DNA of 64,000 nt from Rhynchospora pubera (GCA_028095005.1 CM051462.1:130004752-130068751); one strand, 5' to 3'. Shown: positions 1 through 11,593, counted from the stretch's first letter. A program made the numbers and translations. Notes: generated from the sequence alone by a model not told the origin.

Positions 1-470
1 AATAGCAATACTTTTTTTTTTTTTCTACTTACCACAAACTTGTTGCCGCTGATTTTGAAAAATTTGGAGGATCACAGAGACAGAACAATTTTTCAATCCA
101 AATAGCTTCCAAAATCAGCGGGATCACGATTTTAGATCACGGTGGATGTTATGTGCATGATTACAGGCCGATGTACATTAGCTATATATCTTTCCCAGTT
201 CCTTTGTAAACCTTTTCTAATTAATGAAATTCTCTAAGTAGGTATTTGTAATTTTTTTAAAATAATGAAATTCTCTAAGTAGGCTTTCACCTGCTTTCAG
301 AAAAAAAGTTTAAGAAAACGGAAAAAAAAATGACTAGCGCTCGAATTTTTTCACATATATATAACTGGTTCTTTTACACTGCTAATAGTGCAATTTTATA
401 AGAAATTACATAATATTGTTCCAGGGACTCAATAGATACGTTAAAATACAAATAAACGAGGGATATGTGG
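1..470. other. Intergenic, AT-rich
   Basis: No gene recognised. The only structure seen is a short direct duplication near 222-283, where the phrase TGAAATTCTCTAAGTAGG occurs twice about 41 bases apart. Confidence 0.5.
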
Positions 471-1140
471 AAGTAGGCGTTTTGGCACGACACAACATAA
501 CACAAGTACAGAATTAGCATGCCACAATCATGTTATCGTATCGTGTCGAGAATTCTAAAAAATTAACACGATTTGATATGACACGACTTGATACGTAATA
601 CGATAAGGCAACATGAATTTAATTTCTAATATTATAAAAAATAACATCATAATTAATAACTCTTAAATACTTTTTAAATTATTTTTTGCATCAGTACTCA
701 ATTTATAACCGTACTTCATTAATGTATATTTAAATTTCTTTTAACACTTTATTTTTCTTAATTTGTTCAAACAAGAAACAAACGTGTTAAAAAATCATCA
801 ATTAATATTTTCATAAAAATATTCCGACAATGATATATATATACTGGATTTATAAAATAGTCAAATAAACTCTAATAATATTTTTTCTCCATTTTAATAT
901 TCTAATACTTTTTAATAAATTTTTATAAAAAATAAAGAAAAGTTTCTAGTACGATTTATCACGACTTGACACGGCACGATCGTGTGTTAGTCGTGTTGCC
1001 TATTCTTACCATTTGACATGACACGACACGACACAATTAAAAACGTTGTTCATATCAATACGACACGACATGAGATTCTAATATAATTATATTCGACACC
1101 ACACGATACGACACGATATGACACGATTTGACACATATGA
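471..1140. repeat. CGTGTCGTG-word repeat, copy 1
   Basis: Both ends (about 485-600 and 955-1135) are packed with ACACGAC / GTCGTGT words, while the middle is plain AT-rich DNA. The left end shares the phrase GAATTAGCATG, followed by a related ATC(A/G)TGTTATCGT stretch, with the reverse complement of 20330-20400, so this copy and that at 19895-20490 are inverted members of one family. Subterminal arrays of short words are typical of nonautonomous hAT-like elements, but I could not fix the termini or a target duplication. The superfamily is therefore a guess. Confidence 0.6.
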
Positions 1141-1934
1141 TTGGAGGACACCATGGGAAGTAACAAATTAAGAAATTCCAGACATTAAAGGCTCAGAGTA
1201 GAGAACATTGAATGTTCTTCAGAGATGTTGGCAACCAGCTTTTAACTCTGGCACTATTAATCTATTATGTATATCGTGTGTACAAAATAATAACGTAGAC
1301 ACGTAGTCACCTATGCAAAAGAAATGGCTCCAATTGGTCTGCTCCCGTCGTCCAATCATTTCATTTCTATTTATGTAACCCCTTTAACGGCCTGGTTTCT
1401 TCTTTTTCTTTTTTTCAGGAGAATTATAATTTAGAACGATATATCATAGAATTAACATGGCAGTTATATCCCGAGGAATTCTAATGTTGTAAATTTTTAA
1501 CATTTTGGTGCCAGTGTCCAAACTTCTCTTTTTGGTTTATATAGTTTTGTTAAATTTAAAATTTAAAATATTGAATCTAAATCGTTATTTTATTTTTCAC
1601 AACAGACGCATCTATGTAATTTTTTTGTTAACTCCTTTGAAACTAGCTAGAACAAGATACCATGAAAATTATTAATCTAATATGAAATTAAAAATCATCG
1701 AATTTTATATGATCTTATCCCTGATGAAAAGTAACAATAATAGCATTCCAGATTTGACGTTTAATTGGATTATTAAATTTTACATATATATTAGAAAGAG
1801 AAGTTATGATATTGGTGAAACTAAACATTTGTGAGATTGGAAATCCTCATATATATTAAATCTGTTGGGTCTGATGCTAATGCTATCATTATATTGTTAC
1901 AAATATCACAAACACTCATTATCAGATATCATCA
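1141..1934. other. Intergenic, nothing recognised
   Basis: AT-rich sequence with no open frame of plausible length, no RNA gene and no repeat structure that I could see. Confidence 0.5.
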
Positions 1935-1949
1935 AATTCATATTTGTTT

Positions 1950-2098
1950 TTTTTAAATAAATTGGAGGTCTAAGCCACCCAACTTATTTTTAAATTAAAT
2001 GTCTATGAAAGACCCCCAGCCGGGTTTCGAACCTGCGACCATTCACTCAAGGAATCAAGGTGCATTGCTCTTTGCAACTATACCAAGAGCTGGTTCTC
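1950..2098 (-). mobile_element. tRNA-derived SINE with perfect 15-bp TSD
   Basis: The insert is flanked by identical 15-base copies of AATTCATATTTGTTT at 1935-1949 and 2099-2113. Read on the minus strand it begins near 2098, has a box-A-like TGGTATAGTTGC (2074-2085) and a box B GGTTCGAAACC (2023-2033), and ends in an A-run abutting the left duplication. These are the hallmarks of a SINE transcribed by RNA polymerase III and inserted by target-primed reverse transcription. It is too short and too poorly folded upstream of box B to be a working tRNA gene. About 149 bp, apparently complete. Confidence 0.8.
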
Positions 2099-2313
2099 AA
2101 TTCATATTTGTTTGTTATTTTAGTTTTTTTTTCTTTAAATCGAACAATCATTTCACAAAGGCAGGGGGCAAAATTTTAGGCGCTGACACTTGTTCGGCTT
2201 AAATTTAATAAATTGTTGCTAAAATGGTGATATATAATTTTTCTAGGCCTAGAATATTAGTCCGAAATTCTATTATTATTATTATTATTTATTTTCTGAA
2301 GTAGTTCAAACTC

Positions 2314-2490
2314 CATTCTTTACTGTGACATTATGCCCATGTCTGTTCAGCACACAAGATTTGCCAGACGGTATAGGAAAATATTGGAACAGTGTGAATT
2401 CCATAATTCACATTCTTTAGTGTGACATTAGCACGCAAGATTTGCCACCAGACGGTTGCAAAATATTGGATCAGTGTGAATTCCATAATT
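2314..2490. repeat. Two-copy tandem duplication, ~97-bp period
   Basis: Two successive blocks begin CATTCTTTA(C/G)TGTGACATTA (2314 and 2411). Both continue with AAGATTTGCCA, AGACGGT, AAATATTGGA and CAGTGTGAATTCCATAATT. They differ by small indels, so this is an old local duplication. No function is evident. Confidence 0.75.
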
Positions 2491-3780
2491 TCTCTTCCAA
2501 AGTTGTTCCTGGCCACTACCATGGGTTATGTATCAAAAAAAAAAAAAAAAAAAAAAAACTGTGATAGGGGTTTAGAGCATTGTTATATTATTTTGAGCAG
2601 TCATTGTGTTTTTATGGTGTTCTTTTTTCCAAATCTTTTCGTTAGTAAATTATTACAATTTGTAATATTAAATTGTGAATCAACCATTGATGACAGCTCA
2701 CTTGAGTGGATTTTTTTTTCATAATAATAGCGAAGGCATGCTGCACCACACGGTGTAGTACAATAGACGATCAAAAATCATAGTGGAGTTCCCAAATTTG
2801 AAAGGGATGAGTATCTATTAAATGCTCAGATCAGGAGATTCCCGCAAATTTAGAATCTGGTCTCAGGCACGCAGCACACATTTCAAAGCTAATGTGGAAC
2901 CATATCTGGCTTCTTTTTCAGTGCAAAAACAAATCTATCGTGCAGTTTTTGATGTACCAGAGTACCAGACTACCAGTGCATGCAATGGATCCTTACACAA
3001 GAAGCTGTTATGGCGTACCGATGCATCATGCATGCTTATACAATTTTTGTTTCGATCCGTTTTCATTCTTAATTAAATCAGCTACAATAATAGATGTTTA
3101 ATGTAATTTCTATTATATGCTATAGAAAGATTTTTGATTTGATAATGTCGATCTGTTATTAGATTGTTTGGATTATAATAAAATTATGATTGGACTATTA
3201 ACATGATATGATGACAATATGAAAATTAATTTTTATTTTCTCTTATTGTGATGGACTGATGGTTACATTAGCTGACATATGATTAGTATAAATTTTGATG
3301 TGTGATTACATATGATATCGAAGTTAATGTTTTATTTATTATTAATTTGTTAACTTATAGATATTTGTTTTAAATATCCAAAATATATTCATATTTGTAA
3401 CCGTATCGGACGATATCCCATTTTGTATCTATATCCACACAATATTTGAACCGTATCCTTATTCAAACATATTCGAATATGGTTTGATCCATATCTGTTT
3501 TCGTCCCTAGAAAACGCACTCCTTTTTTTTTAAAAGTTTTTTTCCTCTTTCTTTTCTCTAAAAAGAAATTCAAAGACTTAAGTTGCAAATGAGTAGCCCA
3601 ATAGAATAACAGCAATGACATTGGACGCTTTTGGGCTATTTTCGGTTGAAAGGTAGGAGGAATACTGGGCGTAGTGCGGCCCAATATATATATATTTTTT
3701 GAAAGAGTTATTAATGCGTTCTTTCATTCTTCCAGATTTCCTGAAACAGAGCCTGTTACGTCCCTCACGAGTAGATGTAG
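2491..3780. other. Intergenic, low complexity in places
   Basis: Holds an A-run of about 23 bases near 2536-2558 and AT-rich DNA. The short open frames here show no family resemblance. Nothing else recognised. Confidence 0.5.
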
Positions 3781-3783
3781 ATC

Positions 3784-4043
3784 CAGTGGCGGATTTAAAT
3801 GGATGGAATGGGGTGCAATGTTCTCCATTAAATTTGCTAACTACGTATATTTGTTTTGTATTTTTAGTTACATATCAAGAATTATCTTAATAAAAGTAGC
3901 ATTTGAATCCCATTTAATATGATAGCAATTTTATTGTTGACCTCATAATTAGATTTTGTTGGTAAATATCATAATAATATATCAACATTAAGAGTTAACA
4001 TAATACTTGAACCCCATTAATTTTTTTTCTGGCTCTGCCACTG
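3784..4043. mobile_element. MITE with CAGTGGCGGA ends
   Basis: The left end reads CAGTGGCGGATTT and the right end reads GGCTCTGCCACTG, an imperfect terminal inverted repeat. Three-base direct repeats ATC flank it (3781-3783 and 4044-4046). About 260 bp and noncoding, so a nonautonomous DNA transposon. A 3-bp duplication with CA(G/C)TG ends would fit a CACTA-like or PIF-like origin; I cannot decide which. Confidence 0.6.
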
Positions 4044-4311
4044 ATCTCAAAATTTCCAGATTTAGTATGTAGAGAGTCATTTTTGTTCATCTATATATTA
4101 TTGTATAATAATAACAGGATAAGATGAAATTTCCCACTGAAAAGCAAGGCTAAATAATTCAGTCTAGGCTAAACAATCCAGGGTTTTTTAAGCCAAAGCA
4201 AAACTAGTGGCATCTCTTAAAATGAAGTCATCTCTCACGTCAATATTACCGTTGAATAAGAATCCAACATGCATTTACAATGTTTCGAAGTAACATAATT
4301 AAATTTAATAA

Positions 4312-4511
4312 TGTCCTGATCAAAATGATTTTTTCGTGGAATTTCATTTTGTTTCATTTCATTTTAATTGATTTTATAGGATTTCGTCGGATTTAATTAT
4401 ATAGAAATTCCAACCAAATAACATCAAATTCGTTCATTTTGATCAAAAATTTTCCAACAAAATAATGAAATGAAATCCAATGTTAAAAAAAATAAAATTT
4501 TGATCAGGGCC
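4312..4511. mobile_element. 200-bp MITE with TAA target duplication
   Basis: The ends are TGTCCTGATCAAAA and TTTTGATCAGGGCC, forming an inverted repeat, and TAA flanks both sides (4309-4311 and 4512-4514). The paralogous copy at about 6384-6400 reads through the same site with a single TAA, a direct empty-site comparison that fixes the boundaries. TAA duplications are characteristic of Tourist/PIF-Harbinger elements. Noncoding. Confidence 0.8.
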
Positions 4512-4529
4512 TAACAAGCACTAAAATGT

Positions 4530-5340
4530 TCGCACTAGTAGATTCTTCTCCGACTGCTTGGCCACCTACTACCGACAGGTTACCATCCAACCAAAGATTC
4601 TCCGTTTCCGAAGACCGAAAGCAACTGCTGGCTGATAAGGGATGCGGTTGGCGAAGTCGGTATGCCCGTTTTCATGGCGTAGTTGGCAAGTGCGATGGGA
4701 TTTGACCACCGATCGGTGTCCGTCGGCGAGCGCAGAGTAGTTGCGGTGCGGTCGATGTGTGCAGTGCGATTGTGTGTGGTTGAACAGTCATCGTGTGCGA
4801 GTGCGGTTGCAGTGTGATTCGACCGTGGTTGTGTTGTGGCTGATAAGTGCGGTTGTTGGTGGTGAGTAGTCCAGATGTGGCGCGGCTGTTGGTGCGTAGT
4901 CTAGATGCAGTGTGGCCATGTGGGTGTTTCTCGAGGTGCAGTGCTGGAAGACCGACGTGGGTGTGTCGTGTGTCCGCAGTTGAGTTTGCATCCCTTCGAG
5001 AGTGGCTTGTAGGTGCCGGGCAGGTATGCACTTTTGGTCAGCATGGTGATGAAGATGGCCTCATAGATATCGGTTAGGTTGGGACAAGTTTGGAAACTGG
5101 TACAAGTACCAATTGGTATTAGTATGAGCTTGAAAATGGTACAAGTGACAGTTGTCATGATTGGGTTTTCTTTTGTTTTTCCAGTTGGTACTAGTAGAGT
5201 TAGTGTTGGTACAAGCGGTAGTTGTATTGGTTTTTTTCTCTTTTGATTATGAGAAGTTGGTACCTTAGATAGAAGTTTACCATTTGTATTTGTTTTGATT
5301 GTTTGTAAATTTTTTTCTTTATTAATGAAAATTGCTAGTG
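4530..5340. other. G/T-rich island without recognisable gene
   Basis: Markedly richer in G and in GTG / TGCGGT words than its surroundings up to about 5080, then continuing into GGTACAAGT-like repeats. Open frames run on both strands here, but none resembles a protein family I know and composition alone explains them. It is missing from the paralogous copy at 6165-6553, so it was either inserted here or lost there. Confidence 0.4.
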
Positions 5341-5510
5341 TTTTGTTGGCCCTCAAAAAACCTGTAAAAACGTAGCTAGCTAGCTAACTATTTTCAAACT
5401 ATATAGAAGCTACAATTTAGGACTTCTCTTGAAAGAGGTGCAAACGTAAATCAGCCATGTATCAATGTATCAAGGTGGCGTCGATTTTGTTTTGTTTTAA
5501 TTTCTTCATA

Positions 5511-5667
5511 GGTGCGTTTGGATAGGTGTGGGAAGAAGGGAAGAAGGGAAGAAGTGGGAAGAAGTATTGGAAAGTGTGTAACTTTGTGAAGAGTTTGGAT
5601 TGTTTATAATTTTTTTTCTTCCCATCTTCCTTCTTCCTCTTCTTCTTCTCTCATCCAAACGCAAGCC
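5511..5667. mobile_element. GTTTGGAT-family MITE, ATA TSD
   Basis: Starts GGTGCGTTTGGAT, ends ATCCAAACGCAAGCC, and is flanked by ATA at 5508-5510 and 5668-5670. The left half carries GAAGAAGG repeats and the right half TTCTTCC repeats, so it folds into a hairpin. The family core GTGTAACTTTGTGAAGAG followed by TTTGGATTGTTTATAA is present. Confidence 0.8.
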
Positions 5668-5774
5668 ATAGGTGGTTACTATTTCTATTTACTAATTAAC
5701 CTGTGGCCACGTGTAATAGTTCGATGCGAATATGCTATTCCTCAGAAGTCAGAAAAAGCCAAGGCACGTGCCGA

Positions 5775-6052
5775 TCAGCCTGCCGACGGTATACCGTTTT
5801 ACCGTGCACGTTCCGTCCAAACGGAACGAGTGACGAATCACTTTTCAGCATACGTTTTCGAAACGAACGGTAAACGGAATGAATTTCGACATACCGTTGT
5901 GTGAAATACAGTGTAAATTGAGTTGTTCCGCTACGTTCCGTCCATTCCGTTGCAAACGGAACGGATAACGAATCGTTCCAGTGCATACCATTGTTGAAAC
6001 GGAACGGAAAACGGAATGGCCCATTCCGTTGCCGTTTACAACGTTAAACAGA
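5775..6052. repeat. ACGGAAC-word repeat, probable decayed hAT-type MITE
   Basis: Dense in ACGGAAC / GTTCCGT words in both orientations, as in the well-bounded elements at 8474-8789 and 35844-36182. I could not find clean terminal repeats or a target duplication, so this is probably a diverged relative. Confidence 0.5.
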
Positions 6053-6164
6053 CCTACGTGTCGAGGCGCAAAATATTTATTCGACTCTCTTGAGATTCGT
6101 GCAATGTAATTATGAGCATGGTCGGTCAGGCGCAAAGAGGATGCAATTCAGTTATTCACCGTTA

Positions 6165-6553
6165 AACACAACAATGTTTTGAATGAAAATCCAATTTGCA
6201 TTTACTTGGCTGTTTGGATGGGTAAGGAATAAGCAAAAATAGCAAATTCCGAACGGAAATTTATTCCCAACCATCCAAATTCTTTACAAAATTACACACT
6301 TTCCAATATTTTCCGTCTAGAAATAAACTATTCCTCTTATTCCTAAACGATCCAAACGGCCCACAATATTTTGAAGTAACATAATTAAATTTAATAACAA
6401 GCACTAAATTGTTCGCACCAGCAGAGCACAATCAGCACTTAGCAATACAAAACAAAAGCACAAATATATAAAGTAAAAACTTGTAAAAAGGTAGCTAGCC
6501 AACTATATTTAAACTATATAAAAGCGACAATTTAGGACTTCTCTTGAAAAAGG
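6165..6553. repeat. Local segmental duplication, copy B
   Basis: Shorter partner of 4250-5441. It preserves the uninterrupted TAATAACAAGC site that is split by a MITE in copy A, and itself carries a different MITE (6207-6362) at a point uninterrupted in copy A. The shared distal block ends near 6553. Confidence 0.75.
6207..6362. mobile_element. GTTTGGAT-family MITE inside copy B
   Basis: Ends TTGGCTGTTTGGAT and ATCCAAACGGCCC define the inverted repeat; flanks ACT and ACA suggest a 3-base target duplication with one change. The paralogous site in copy A (near 4275-4282) lacks the insert. It belongs to the GGAATA / TATTCC subfamily rather than the GAAGAAG one. Confidence 0.65.
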
Positions 6554-6574
6554 ATGTATATGCATAATGTTAAA

Positions 6575-8462
6575 TTAAATTTGTGTTGTCGTGTTAGTTC
6601 GTGTTCACGTCGTGTTGCATGTCGAGTCGTGTCGTGTCGTGTGAATTTCGTACTCGGATCTGTCATGTCAACACATGCACATGTTATTGTTAGGAAGTAA
6701 TGTCATGCTCAATTTTAATTTTATTACTAATTAATACACTTAAAAGAGCAAACAAAACAAAGGATCTAGCTATTTGAACCATTCAACACACAAAAAAAAA
6801 GAATAGGAGGCTACCTCTTCTAGGCTTGCAACCAGAAGGCTCGAATTCGTCGATGTCGAGGTTGCACGCACCACCACCACCTCCTCGGCCTCGAGTCCAC
6901 CAAGGTATTAACCAAAACCTCAAATCTATGCTAGTAGATGAGAGATTAAGCCTAATCCTTTCATTCCTTTGCCTTCTAATTAACTATTTAATTAAGTGGA
7001 AGCAAGGGATACTCAACACATGAGCTTAAGAGAGCAATGGAGGAGAAGAAAATTCTGAAATTTTTCTTGAATTTTCGTCCAAAATAGGAAGGGGAGAGAA
7101 AGGTGCAAGATGGCTAGGGTTTGGGCTCCCAAAGTGGTCCTTTTATAGACCAACCACTCTCCCAAAAAGTTACAACTAATTTACAACTATGCCATCACTA
7201 GGACAGTCATAAAATGGACCTAAATGGTCACCATCAATTATTTAAATTGGTCCTCTAATTCAATTAATTACTGGTCCAATTAATTGCTCTCAAGTTGGAC
7301 CTTTAATTTACCATTTAAATATAGGTCGTTAACTCAAATTAATTACTTTAATTAATTCATGTTGAACAAAATTAATTATCAACACTTTGGTAATTATTTA
7401 AGGATTATGATATGTATTAATTTATTTCTATATGATCCGTTTGACCTAATTAATTATAACGATTCGCAACAGTACATAATTAATCAGTCAACATATCATA
7501 TTATTGCATTCAATAATGCACATATGGTGAAAATCTATTTGTGTGACCCTTTGAGAATTTATGCTATGTTGGACATGAAAAATAAATCGCTATTTATTTC
7601 CAATAATCATAAGTGGTACCTAGCAACAAGTTATGATTCCCAATTCGCATAAATAAATACCGTACAATTACAGCACTTCAATCCTGCATAAGAAATGATT
7701 ATCTTATTGTTTTGATTCTTATTTCACATGATATCCTTGTATAATTCAAGATAGGAGTGTGTCATTTTTGCAGATTATACATTTCTTGATCTAGAGTTGA
7801 TCGTCTAGTTACGCGCATACAATCCAACTCCATCAAGGGGCCCAGTAGATATCATCACTCACTAGGTAGCTAATGAGGGACATATAGTTGTCTTGATGTA
7901 CATTTTTTTCCTGCACAATTCAAGAGAACATAAATAAAGTCCGTATAGCAGCCCTTATCGGGAATCAATGTTAGACGATATTTATAGAACCTATCCTCAT
8001 GTGGAAAAATTGAACCATCTCAAACTCAGAATCAAACACGTATGAAATAAATAATGACACATAACACAATCCATATATTTATTTCATTAGGTCATGTCCT
8101 GTACTATGTTCCAGTAACATATACATATGCAATTAAGTCGGTAACTCATTACCCATGATTTGTAGATCTTAATCATCACTTAACTTGCATACTAATCTTA
8201 TATGATAATTAATGTTTCTTGTTGATTATCAAGATTATGGACTCTTTAGAGATAATATTGTCATTCTAACGAATGATCCACAGAAATCTACAATTCAGAT
8301 CCTCAACCTGGATGATCTGTCAATAATAATATCTAGGAACAAATGATCAAGTATCATCAATAACATAAACTAATATAATAGTCATCAATTGATTGGCTTC
8401 TAGGACATATCTTTAACAGTCATGTCGTGCCAACACGATTATGTCGTGTCGTTTTGGAGAAC
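6575..8462. repeat. CGTGTCGTG-word repeat, copy 2, interrupted by an LTR
   Basis: GTGTCGTGT words fill 6585-6665 and resume at 8419-8462, where GTCGTGCCAACACGA matches the terminal region of the copy ending near 20490. The 1731 bases between are the solo LTR described separately. This copy is shorter than the other two. Confidence 0.55.
6688..8418 (-). mobile_element. Solo LTR (~1.73 kb) inserted in a repeat
   Basis: Begins TGTTAGG and ends TTTAACA, giving the expected TG...CA ends with TGTTA/TAACA symmetry. The flanks are GTTAT (6683-6687) and GTCAT (8419-8423), a 5-base duplication with one mismatch. On the minus strand a TATAAAA box lies at 7141-7147, matching an LTR promoter. No gag, pol, primer-binding site or second LTR adjoins it, so it is most likely a product of LTR-LTR recombination. 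Short open frames inside show no family resemblance. A retroelement lineage is not assigned. Confidence 0.65.
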
Positions 8463-8473
8463 CCTACTGTTAT

Positions 8474-8789
8474 TAGGGCTGTCAATATACCGTCGTTTCG
8501 CACGTTTCTGTTTCATTCCGTCCAAAACGGAACAAAAATAGAAGAAAAAAATAGTTCCGTTTTCAGAAACGGAACGAAAACGAAACACGATTTTGTCAAT
8601 ATTACAAAAACAGAACATAACAGAACACGGAAATAGACCGATTTCAATGGAAAATGAAGAAACGGAACATAAGTGGAATAAAAAACTATTTTATTTACCG
8701 AAACTGAACATACGTGAAATGGTACTTTTGTTTGGTTACCAAAACAAAACAGCTCTGTTCCATGTCGTTTCACACGTTTGACATCCCTG
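8474..8789. mobile_element. hAT-type MITE with ACGGAAC words
   Basis: Ends TAGGGCTGTCAA and TTGACATCCCTG form an imperfect inverted repeat. Eight-base flanks ACTGTTAT (8466-8473) and ACCGTTAT (8790-8797) differ at one base. Eight-base duplications are characteristic of hAT elements. The interior is rich in CGGAAC words and matches the family member at 35844-36182. Open frames on both strands are compositional. Confidence 0.75.
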
Positions 8790-8797
8790 ACCGTTAT

Positions 8798-9332
8798 CCA
8801 ATCAATGTGTAGAATATAGCTTATATTCTTAACATCTTCAGGACTTTTGACTACCACGGGTGGCAATTAAAAAAAAAAAACTATTTAGAATCAGATAAAA
8901 ATCAGTAAATAGATGATCGGTCAAAACAAGAAGAGAGATAAATTTGAATTTGACAGCTATAAAATCAGGGAGTTTTGCAGTTACACTTCAACTATAGCAT
9001 GTTATTTTCTCGATTTTTGTTCACAATATATTTAAAATTTGACATTTGGAGTGTAAAAGGTGAAATTTAAGGTTAGTTAGAAAAAAATTCCGGCCCATTA
9101 ATTGAACGATCGAATAAATTAATATGTTTGACTTGGTTAGGGAAACAAAAATATGAAAAGAGACTCCAGTGAAGTTTTACTTCAGTAGGTATGATTTCAG
9201 TCTCATATTTGATGTCTTACAAATGTATACAAATTTTTGTTGAACTAATTAACCGCTACAGTAAAGTAACAACAATTAATTATTAAATAATTATTGCTAT
9301 TTTATAATTGAAAAAAGTGCAATTCTACTTTT
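8798..9332. other. Intergenic, nothing recognised
   Basis: AT-rich, with an A-run near 8870-8880. No gene or repeat structure seen. Confidence 0.5.
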
Positions 9333-9337
9333 TGATA

Positions 9338-9683
9338 TGTTGAAATCATCACCGATTGGATTAGCCCAAATGAAGTCCAAGCCCAATTCAGATTGGTTTC
9401 AAGACCGATATTGAAATTTCTAGAAGAATCAAGTATACATAAGTTGTAAATAAATTTATCTAGAACTAAGTGGATTGTATATAGTTGTATAAGTAAAGTC
9501 GGTTGAATAATCTAGAAATTAGATGATACTTTTCCAACCGACATTAGGCAAGTATAAATAGGAGGTTGCCAATATTGTATGTGTGCGCACCAAAATAGAG
9601 ATAGGCTAATATATGTATGTGTGTGTTGTATTAGTGTAATTGATTAGTAATAAAAGTGAGTTTTTGTGTATCGTTAGTCAACA
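9338..9683 (+). mobile_element. 346-bp solo LTR with perfect TSD
   Basis: Starts TGTTGA and ends TCAACA, perfect short inverted ends. Flanked by identical TGATA at 9333-9337 and 9684-9688. A TATA box (TATAAATA, 9553-9560) and a downstream AATAAAA (about 9649) fit an LTR promoter and polyadenylation site in + orientation. No internal retroelement sequence adjoins it. The size and TGTTG start resemble Copia-type LTRs, which is inference. Confidence 0.75.
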
Positions 9684-9688
9684 TGATA

Positions 9689-11590
9689 CAATAGCAATTT
9701 AGCACTGTCGGGATCCTATCTATAACTAGCGTCTGACAATTGTTTTCGAAATAACAATTCGGATCCTATATATGCATGTCAAACGGCGGTGGTTGCAGCA
9801 CAATTGAAGGAAAGCATTAGCCATTATGAAATAGTAAGGTATATTTTCTGCATGATTATTGGTATTAATTTTTTTGGAGGGAGCTAGGGGAGGGGAATTG
9901 TATATGTGGCATTTTTATGTGAATTTGACGGTTCTGACTTGAGAGGGTTCCAAAATTGATTACTCCATGATGCTGTCAGTCGATTTAATTACCACTTACC
10001 AGTATCAAACTTTGCTAGCAATTCACATTCTGTAGCAGGGGGTTGAATATCGTTGACTAACTCATCAATTTAAGTGGGGCAGCATGTCCATTGAGTCGAT
10101 TGGCGATGGCCTACGGCAGTACGGCCTTAATAATTACAGTCGACTGATCCAAGGTAAACAATTAAATTTTCCAAAGTGCTCCCCCTGGTCAATTCATAAC
10201 TGGCACCGAAATTATGAATTCGATATCTATTCACATATATTGGTATTCGATATCTCGATCGGCTAATCCGAATTTGACTGAAATGTAATATCGATTAGCG
10301 AAACATGTATGCATGCATGATAAGCACCCCCAATCCACACCGGCCCTATCTAGTTAACTATAAATGTGCCGCATATTACATGTGTCAACTGTCAAGTACA
10401 TACGTTCCTAATTTTTAGACGTTTGTGTCGCATTCTGTTAGAAAAATTTGATTTATAGACACGGCATGTCTTAAAACACAGTACGTTTAGAATATGTTTT
10501 GTAATTATACGTTTTGCTAGGATAAAAAGTATAAAATTCCTGAAACAAAATGTAGAAACAAGAGTTATATTATATTATATATATTATAAAGCAGGAAAAT
10601 ATGTTTTGTAATTTTTATTATAATTAACATATATAGGAAAAAAATTTGGGGGCCTTTTCTTAACAAAAAGATAGTTTACCTTATTGTGTTTTTGTGCTAT
10701 ATATGTTTGGAGCTTGACCATAGCATATAATGCTTTGCTAAAAGTCACACGATTTAAGAGCACAACACATCTAAAGATGCGAAGTATAAACATGTCACCA
10801 CAGCACTTGCACATAGTCGTGTTGTGTTTGAGTGTGTCTAGATACATGCGTACGCGTTGTAAATTTGTAATGTGTTCCACGTGTCGGCATAAAAAATAAT
10901 ACCCTAATTCTACCCAAGATCAACTAAAATTTGCTAATTGCTATCCATCTCCTAAAATATATATTTCTTACTTACTCGATAAATATTTGAATTTATATAT
11001 TTTTATTTTTTATTTCACTTTGACATTAGATATTTAGATATTTTAATTTTTTTTAACATCAACATTCACTCAATTTAATAATTTAAACATTATCTGTTTA
11101 TACATGATCTCTTAAAAAAAAAAACATTATCTGTTTATTATATATATCTCTGCTATATATGTTCCCGCCGTTCCTCGGATCCACTTTAGCCTAGTGAAAT
11201 GGTTTAGCCTAGTGACGTCGACACTTGTCAGTATCGTTTATTTGCAAGCAGTGGGCCTTGGGACGCATCCACATGTTGACATATATATGCAGTAATTTGA
11301 TGAAAGAAATTAAGTTGTGAAAACTAAAAACTTAATACAGCTCTTGAGAAATCTAGGGGGTGGTATTCTACTAAACGTGCTACCATGGTTTGACCTCACG
11401 CTAATGCAACAAACAAGATCTAATTTTCACTTTCTCGCGGGGATTCCGTGTCAGTATTATTTTACTCTCAATTATTCACTATAAAATATTGCCAAAGAAT
11501 TTTAATCTTGACTACGCGACACCTGTGTTAGTCGTGAATTTTTTATAATGATGTCCTCGGAATATCAGAGTTTTCACGGGACCCCTTTCC
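9689..11590. other. Intergenic, nothing recognised
   Basis: No coding family recognised. Contains AT-rich tracts near 10560-10640 and 11110-11160. Open frames up to 98 codons exist but lack familiar motifs and overlap on both strands. Confidence 0.45.
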
Positions 11591-11593
11591 ATA

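Larger units (their letters stand above)
4250..5441. repeat. Local segmental duplication, copy A
   Basis: Parts of this segment recur in order at 6165-6553: the GAAGTAACATAATTAAATTT stretch, the CAAGCACTAAA / GTTCGCAC stretch, and the distal block with TAGCTAGC and TTTAGGACTTCTCTTGAAA. Copy A additionally carries a MITE at 4312-4511 and a G/T-rich middle at about 4530-5340 that copy B lacks. Confidence 0.75.

Noticed and set aside
1999..2202. tRNA gene or short protein in the SINE region
   Set aside because: Box A and box B are present, but no cloverleaf with acceptor stem forms, and the long identical flanks show a SINE. The 67-codon frame is incidental.
4672..5356. Open frames of 119 and 151 codons on the minus strand
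   Set aside because: They lie in a G/T-rich stretch whose composition opens several overlapping frames; no family motif seen.
8427..8866. Overlapping frames in the hAT-type MITE
   Set aside because: Both strands are open because of the repeated ACGGAAC words; the segment is a bounded nonautonomous element.
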